From Candidatus Zixiibacteriota bacterium (GTDB lineage: Bacteria > Zixibacteria > MSB-5A5 > GN15 > PGXB01): a stretch of 64,000 nucleotides of DNA. Shown piece after piece: positions 59,446 through 64,000 of this stretch (position 1 is its first letter; each line of letters starts with the position of its first letter). The stretch covers positions 124,001 through 188,000 of the forward strand of contig JAFGAL010000002.1 in the NCBI GenBank assembly GCA_016933695.1, given 5' to 3'. Below the pieces are notes generated by a model. The model was given only the letters and a program-made list of their open reading frames with translations, searched no databases and was not told where the DNA came from. The position numbers and the translations under genes were made by a program.

Positions 59446-62400
59446 CTACTGACAAACCGGGGCAGGTCCCGGAGGATTGCCGTAGATGTAGCTGATCAGA
59501 TACAGAATGTCCAGCAGGTTGATCGCGCCGTCACCACCGTTGCAGTCGGCCGCCGCCATCGGATCGGGAGCCGGTCCCGGCGGATTGCCATAGATGTAGC
59601 TGATCAAGAACAGGATATCCAGCAGGTTGATCGCCTCATCACTGTTGGCGTCGCCGCAAAGGTAATCCGATGTCCCGCCCAGGGTGATCTGGTGCAGTTC
59701 GCCGAGCCCGGTGACAGTCACCGTGTTCGCGACCTGATCGACCGTTCCGGTGACGGCATTCCAGGTTGAGCCGTCGGATGACACGTATGGTACCAGGGCG
59801 CCTTCCGTAAGACCGTTTAACTCGGTTTCGACATAATGAAACACCAGCGTGGCATTCAATCCCGTGTTGACAGCCGGCGTAACCGTGTACGATCGCAGAA
59901 TCGCCGTTCCCCCTCCGATTGACGGTGCGGTACCGGTTTCGCGAAGAATGGTCGTCGTGCCCGGTGCGGCACCCGCGGCGGTCAGTTCCAGACCGAGACC
60001 GCCGAAGTCCTCGGCAACCGACTGGCTGACGGTCCGGGTCGTCGTCACCTGTCCCTGCACCACAAAGGTCGAATCCTCAACCAGCGTGGCGCCTGCCGCC
60101 AGAGTCACCAGATAGGCGCCGGTTGACAGAATGCTGTCGTGGACCGCCAGCGTTCCGTTCACCGTCACGTCGGCGCCAAGTGTGACCCCCATATTGCCGG
60201 TGATGGTCAAATCGTTCAGCAGAGACGGATCGGTCGGGAGTTCCGGCCCGGTCACCACCGCTCCGACAGTGCTGATATATTCGACATTAACACTGCTTCC
60301 GAATGCCGGCGCGGTTGTTAACTCACCGGTGGCCCGGCGGATGCTGGAGCCGTCCGCCAGCGAAAGCACCTTGTCGTCGGCAGTGCCATTGTTGTCAAAG
60401 ATGCCCATCGACAGTGTCAAATCGCCGTTCACCGTGGCATTGTTACCCAGGGTGACCGTTTGATCGGCGGAATAGATAACCAGGTCCTTAAGCGTTGTGC
60501 CGTCGGTCGGAAGTTCCGGACCGGTTGTCACCGACACGGTTGCACTGGTATAGCGAACATTGACCTGCCCGAGGAAATCCGGTGCGGCGGCCATGGTGCC
60601 GTAGGCGCGCGAAATCCAGGCATCATCCGCCAGTACCAGCAGAGTGCCGTCGACGCTGTTGTCGATACTGCCGCTGGTCATGCGGACCAGACCATGTACC
60701 GTCAACTGGTACGGTCCGGAGGCTGTCAGCACGAAGTCCGCGTCGTTATTTACGATCAGGCTGTCGACGACGGCGCGATTGTCATTGAGCTCCCACAGCT
60801 TTTTGGTCGCGTTGCCGTTGAAGCTGAATTCGATGTCATAATAATTGGTGTCGACCACGATCTGGTCGGTCGTGACGGTTTCGGGATTGCGCTGATAGCG
60901 AACTTTCCCATCGTTAATCAGCGTCGGCGGGAAAACCGTCGTACTGCTTGAGGTTTTATACGTGCCGCCGCGTTTCAGGTCGACAATACTGGTGTCGAAC
61001 CAGACGTCGGTGGTAGTGGTATTCAGCAAGGCCCCGCCTGAGTCGATCGTAATCGTCCCCGGATTGAATTCCGGCCCGTAGGTCGTACTGCCGAGCCCGG
61101 TTCCGATTTCGAATTGCCCGCCGTTTTTGATGTCGATACCGCCGATGTGGTAATCATACGAACTGGCATCACAGAACGATACGTCACCGTATACCGTCAG
61201 TTTGCCGATCGGTTCGCCGGCACCACTCCGGACAAAGTGCGTTCCGTCGCCTTCCTCGAATACCCAGGCGCCGGCGGAATCCACGGTGATCATCAGGCTT
61301 TGGTCGTGTGTAAAGTTGCCGCTACTCGACCAGCGCGCCTCCAGGTCATCACCCGGCGCCATAATCAGCGAGCCGCTGACGATTCTCAGGCTGTTCTGAA
61401 CACAGAGGCGCATGCTGTTACCGGCCGTGGTCACGACCGTTCCGATCTCTTTATCAATAATCGCATCGCGGAACGAGGTCGAGCCGCCTTCGGTATTCCA
61501 TCCGCTGAGGGTCTGCACCGGCTCGTCGCCGGTGAAGCGCACGAACGCGCTGTCCGCGGTCCAGCCGGCCGAAAACACATTATGATCGGTGCTGAACAAC
61601 GTGAAATCACCATACACACTCAGGCGGCTGTAGGGATTCATGTCGATCAGCGCGTCATTGCCGCCGAATGACAGAGAATGACATTCCGCAAGGGTGTCGT
61701 CGACTGAAATCGTGTGACCGGACGCAATCAGCACGTCATCACTCCACAAGGGAACCGCACTGCCGGCCCAGGTCGACGGATCGGTCCAGGAGCCGGACTG
61801 CGCGGAAACGATCATGTCGCCCGCCACGCCGGCCAGAGTCCATCGCGAGAACGAATCCACGCCCGTGAGCGTCACCGTATTGGCGACATCGTCCACAACA
61901 CCACCACGTACCGTCCAGGTACTGCCGCCGTCGTCCGAATAGTACAGCGCCAGCGTTTCTTCGAGAATGCCGTTGAGTTCGCTTTCGTCATAATGCACGA
62001 CCAGCGTGGCGTTCAATCCGGTGTTGACCGTCGGCGAGATGTCGAAAATCCGTGCCACGCCCTGGACATCGTCAATCGTGGCCGGAGCGCCGGTAATGCG
62101 GAGAATCGAGGTCGCGCCCGGGTCGTCTTCGGCCGCGTTAATCTCAACGCCGATCCCGCCGAAGATCTCATTGGTTGCCTGGGCACAGGTGCGATCAACC
62201 GCCACGGTGCCGACCACCGTATAGCCATTCTCCTGCATGGCGGCACTCGGTCCGAGGGTTAACGTGTGTCCATCAGTGTACAGCGCACTGCCGTTGACCG
62301 CCAGTGTCCCGTTGACGGTTACATCTGCGCCGAGAGTCACGCCCTCGTCGCCGGTGATGGTCAAGTTGTTCAGCACCGACGTCCCGATCGGCATTTCATA

Positions 62401-64000
62401 AGACGTGGTAACATGATCGATGGTGCTGATATATTCCAGATTGACGGTACTGCCGAAATTCGGCACGGCAGTCAACGCCGCGGTGGCGCGGCGAATCGTC
62501 GCCCCGTCGGCAAAACTGAAAGTATAATCGTTCTCTTCGCCGTCATTGTCGAATGTTCCGGCCGACAGGGTCAGCGTGCCGTTGAGCGTCGCGTCGTTCG
62601 AGAGCGTTACCGTCTGGTCCGTGGAATAAATGGTTAGATCGCGCAGGGCCGACGATGACGTTGGGAATTCCGGACCGGTTGCAACCGAATTGGTCGTGCT
62701 GGTGTAACGAAGATCAACCACGCCCAGGAATGTCGGGGCGTCGCTGATGGTTCCGGTCGCCCGCGAAATCTGCGCACCGTCGGCCAGCGCCAGTTCGGTA
62801 TTGGCATCGCTGTTATCGATCGAACCGCTGGTCAGCCGCAGGGTGCCGTTTACCGTCAGGGTTTGCGGTGTCGCCGCATTCAGAACAAATTCGGCGCTGT
62901 TGTTGATGGTCAGGCTGTCCGTAACGCCCCTGCTGTCTTCCAGCGTCCAGACTTTCCTGGTGCCGTTGCCGTTGAAACTGAACTCCACCTGGTAATAATC
63001 GGTGTCGACCACTTCCTGATCGGTGGTTGCGACATCCGGATCGCGCTGATAGCGAACCTTGCCGTTGTTGTAAAAGGTCGGTGCAAAATAGGTCGTGGTC
63101 GTGGTCGTTTTGTACGTGCCGCCGAGTTGCAGGTCAACGACTGACGTATCAATCCAGATGTCGGACGAGGTTTCGTTGGCAATGCTCCCACCGGATTCGA
63201 CCGTGATTGTCCCCGGATTGAATTCCGGTCCGTAAGTGGCACTATACAGCGAGGTGCCGAGTTCAAGCACGCCGCCGTCCTTGACATTGATATTGTTAAT
63301 GTTGATATAGTACATGCTGGCATCATACAGTTTCACCTCGCCGTACACCGTCATCGGTCCGATCGGAACCGACTCAACGTCACTGCGGATGAAATGCGAG
63401 CCGTCGCCGTCAACCAGAATCAGGCTTCCGCCGGCGTTGACGGTTATGGCCAGATTCTGATTTGCGGTATAAAAGCCACTGCTGGCCCAGCGCGCCTCGA
63501 GATCATCGTCGACGGCCAGTTCCAGGGTGCCGTTCGCGATAAGCAGGCTGTTCTGAATACCCAGCCGCATGCCGGTGCCGGCCGTGGTCACCTTGCCGGA
63601 GGGCTTGTCGATAATGACGTCACGGAACGAGGTCGATCCGCCGGTCGTACTCCAGCCGCTTAATGTTTGTGCGGGGGCATACCCGGTGAAGCAGATCACC
63701 GCTCCGTCGGCCGACCAGCCGGCCGAAAACACATTATGTTCCTCGTTGAAGATCGTAAAATCGCCGTACACACTCAGCCTGGCCCCGGCGTTCATGTCGA
63801 TATGCGCCGCCGTATCGCCAAAAATCACGGAATGGCATTCCGCATAGATGTCGTCGACCGAAATCGTATGTCCGGCCGAAATCACCACATCGTCCTCGAA
63901 CGTCGGAATCGAGCCGCCCCAGGTGGCCGGATCAGTCCATGAGCCGGATTGTGCGGTTGTCATCTCTCCCAGCGCCGGGAAGGTCATTATCACGGCGTTG
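59446..64000 (-). CDS. very large secreted protein with tandem G8 modules and dockerin pair, N-terminus beyond window
   Basis: More than 1515 residues; the frame is still open at 64000. The outermost residues (NAVIMTFPALGEMTTAQSGS) align with NAVALTFPAQSQIISAQSGS at residue 320 of the gene at 56158, so the missing part is probably the same signal peptide plus His-motif domain. Two G8 modules are visible, one at the right edge (AQSGSWTDPATWGGSIPTFE) and one about 700 residues later (AQSGSWTDPSTWAGSAVPLW), each followed by the same set of beta repeats, showing an internal duplication. It ends in two dockerin-like repeats (CGDANSDEAINLLDILFLIS, DCNGGDGAINLLDILYLISY). Secreted or surface protein; catalytic role unknown. 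Confidence 0.8.
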   Translation of the reverse strand, partial: NAVIMTFPALGEMTTAQSGSWTDPATWGGSIPTFEDDVVISAGHTISVDDIYAECHSVIFGDTAAHIDMNAGARLSVYGDFTIFNEEHNVFSAGWSADGAVICFTGYAPAQTLSGWSTTGGSTSFRDVIIDKPSGKVTTAGTGMRLGIQNSLLIANGTLELAVDDDLEARWASSGFYTANQNLAITVNAGGSLILVDGDGSHFIRSDVESVPIGPMTVYGEVKLYDASMYYININNINVKDGGVLELGTSLYSATYGPEFNPGTITVESGGSIANETSSDIWIDTSVVDLQLGGTYKTTTTTTYFAPTFYNNGKVRYQRDPDVATTDQEVVDTDYYQVEFSFNGNGTRKVWTLEDSRGVTDSLTINNSAEFVLNAATPQTLTVNGTLRLTSGSIDNSDANTELALADGAQISRATGTISDAPTFLGVVDLRYTSTTNSVATGPEFPTSSSALRDLTIYSTDQTVTLSNDATLNGTLTLSAGTFDNDGEENDYTFSFADGATIRRATAALTAVPNFGSTVNLEYISTIDHVTTSYEMPIGTSVLNNLTITGDEGVTLGADVTVNGTLAVNGSALYTDGHTLTLGPSAAMQENGYTVVGTVAVDRTCAQATNEIFGGIGVEINAAEDDPGATSILRITGAPATIDDVQGVARIFDISPTVNTGLNATLVVHYDESELNGILEETLALYYSDDGGSTWTVRGGVVDDVANTVTLTGVDSFSRWTLAGVAGDMIVSAQSGSWTDPSTWAGSAVPLWSDDVLIASGHTISVDDTLAECHSLSFGGNDALIDMNPYSRLSVYGDFTLFSTDHNVFSAGWTADSAFVRFTGDEPVQTLSGWNTEGGSTSFRDAIIDKEIGTVVTTAGNSMRLCVQNSLRIVSGSLIMAPGDDLEARWSSSGNFTHDQSLMITVDSAGAWVFEEGDGTHFVRSGAGEPIGKLTVYGDVSFCDASSYDYHIGGIDIKNGGQFEIGTGLGSTTYGPEFNPGTITIDSGGALLNTTTTDVWFDTSIVDLKRGGTYKTSSSTTVFPPTLINDGKVRYQRNPETVTTDQIVVDTNYYDIEFSFNGNATKKLWELNDNRAVVDSLIVNNDADFVLTASGPYQLTVHGLVRMTSGSIDNSVDGTLLVLADDAWISRAYGTMAAAPDFLGQVNVRYTSATVSVTTGPELPTDGTTLKDLVIYSADQTVTLGNNATVNGDLTLSMGIFDNNGTADDKVLSLADGSSIRRATGELTTAPAFGSSVNVEYISTVGAVVTGPELPTDPSLLNDLTITGNMGVTLGADVTVNGTLAVHDSILSTGAYLVTLAAGATLVEDSTFVVQGQVTTTRTVSQSVAEDFGGLGLELTAAGAAPGTTTILRETGTAPSIGGGTAILRSYTVTPAVNTGLNATLVFHYVETELNGLTEGALVPYVSSDGSTWNAVTGTVDQVANTVTVTGLGELHQITLGGTSDYLCGDANSDEAINLLDILFLISYIYGNPPGPAPDPMAAADCNGGDGAINLLDILYLISYIYGNPPGPAPVCQ

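Noticed and set aside
52250-64000. CRISPR-like or satellite repeats in the right 12 kb
   Set aside because: The repeated blocks are in-frame protein modules (G8, beta repeats, dockerins) of uneven length and divergence, with no regular short spacers.

Overview
The window looks like a chromosomal segment of a Gram-negative bacterium of the FCB kind, most likely candidate phylum Zixibacteria or a close relative. This is inferred from large secreted proteins ending in paired dockerin-like repeats (GDVN...INLLDILFLISYIYG), a Por/T9SS-type C-terminal sorting domain (YQNYPNPFNPSTVISY), several outer-membrane barrels and lipoproteins, and many sigma/anti-sigma and two-component pairs. I see no integrase, transposase, CRISPR array or rRNA. 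There is one tRNA (Arg, TCT).

Layout. 0-1.3 kb: AT-rich leader, XRE regulator and two small membrane proteins. 1.3-4.4 kb: methyltransferase, glnS and a DUF1579 protein. 4.4-5.5 kb: a gene-poor stretch with hairpins. 5.5-9.2 kb: LolA/DUF3471-like protein, two convergent paralogous Cys-rich exported proteins, tRNA-Arg and a porin. 9.2-11 kb: an ArsC-family gene that is complete only if an in-frame UGA is read as selenocysteine, behind a type II NADH dehydrogenase. 11.1-12.7 kb: ECF sigma/anti-sigma and a membrane protein. 12.9-16.1 kb: VWA protein and a propeller lipoprotein. 16.2-20.6 kb: periplasmic protein plus an NtrY/NtrX-like two-component system, preceded by two palindromes. 20.7-21.5 kb: SnoaL-like protein and a membrane gene split by an in-frame TAA. 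21.6-26.2 kb: RND/MMPL exporter, LolA-like protein, outer-membrane barrel and YgaP-like protein, probably one envelope lipid-trafficking operon. 26.4-29.8 kb: a second ECF/anti-sigma pair, an S41 peptidase and a MarR-GNAT fusion.

30-38.2 kb is a tight heme operon, hemA-[histidine kinase-OmpR regulator]-hemE-hemN-hemH-hemY. A PhoB-box-like direct repeat lies at the hemA promoter, so the operon may be controlled by its own two-component system. 38.2-40.3 kb: a VanY-type carboxypeptidase without a signal peptide and a CPA2 antiporter. 40.4-40.7 kb: a probable decayed receiver-like gene. 40.8-45.2 kb: class II photolyase, SRPBCC protein, SDR/DUF2867 protein and a YihY protein.

45.2-50.1 kb is the most unusual locus: a Cache histidine kinase, a two-CBS protein, a receiver domain fused to an SLC13/DASS transporter, and a stand-alone receiver, all on one strand. 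It reads as a transporter that is itself a phosphorylation output. 50.2-52.2 kb: ubiE/menG and a glutamate-racemase-like lipoprotein. 52.2-64 kb: four large secreted proteins built by shuffling a His-motif domain, G8 domains, a repeat-rich region, dockerin pairs and a T9SS-like tail. The last one runs off the right edge and lacks its N-terminus.
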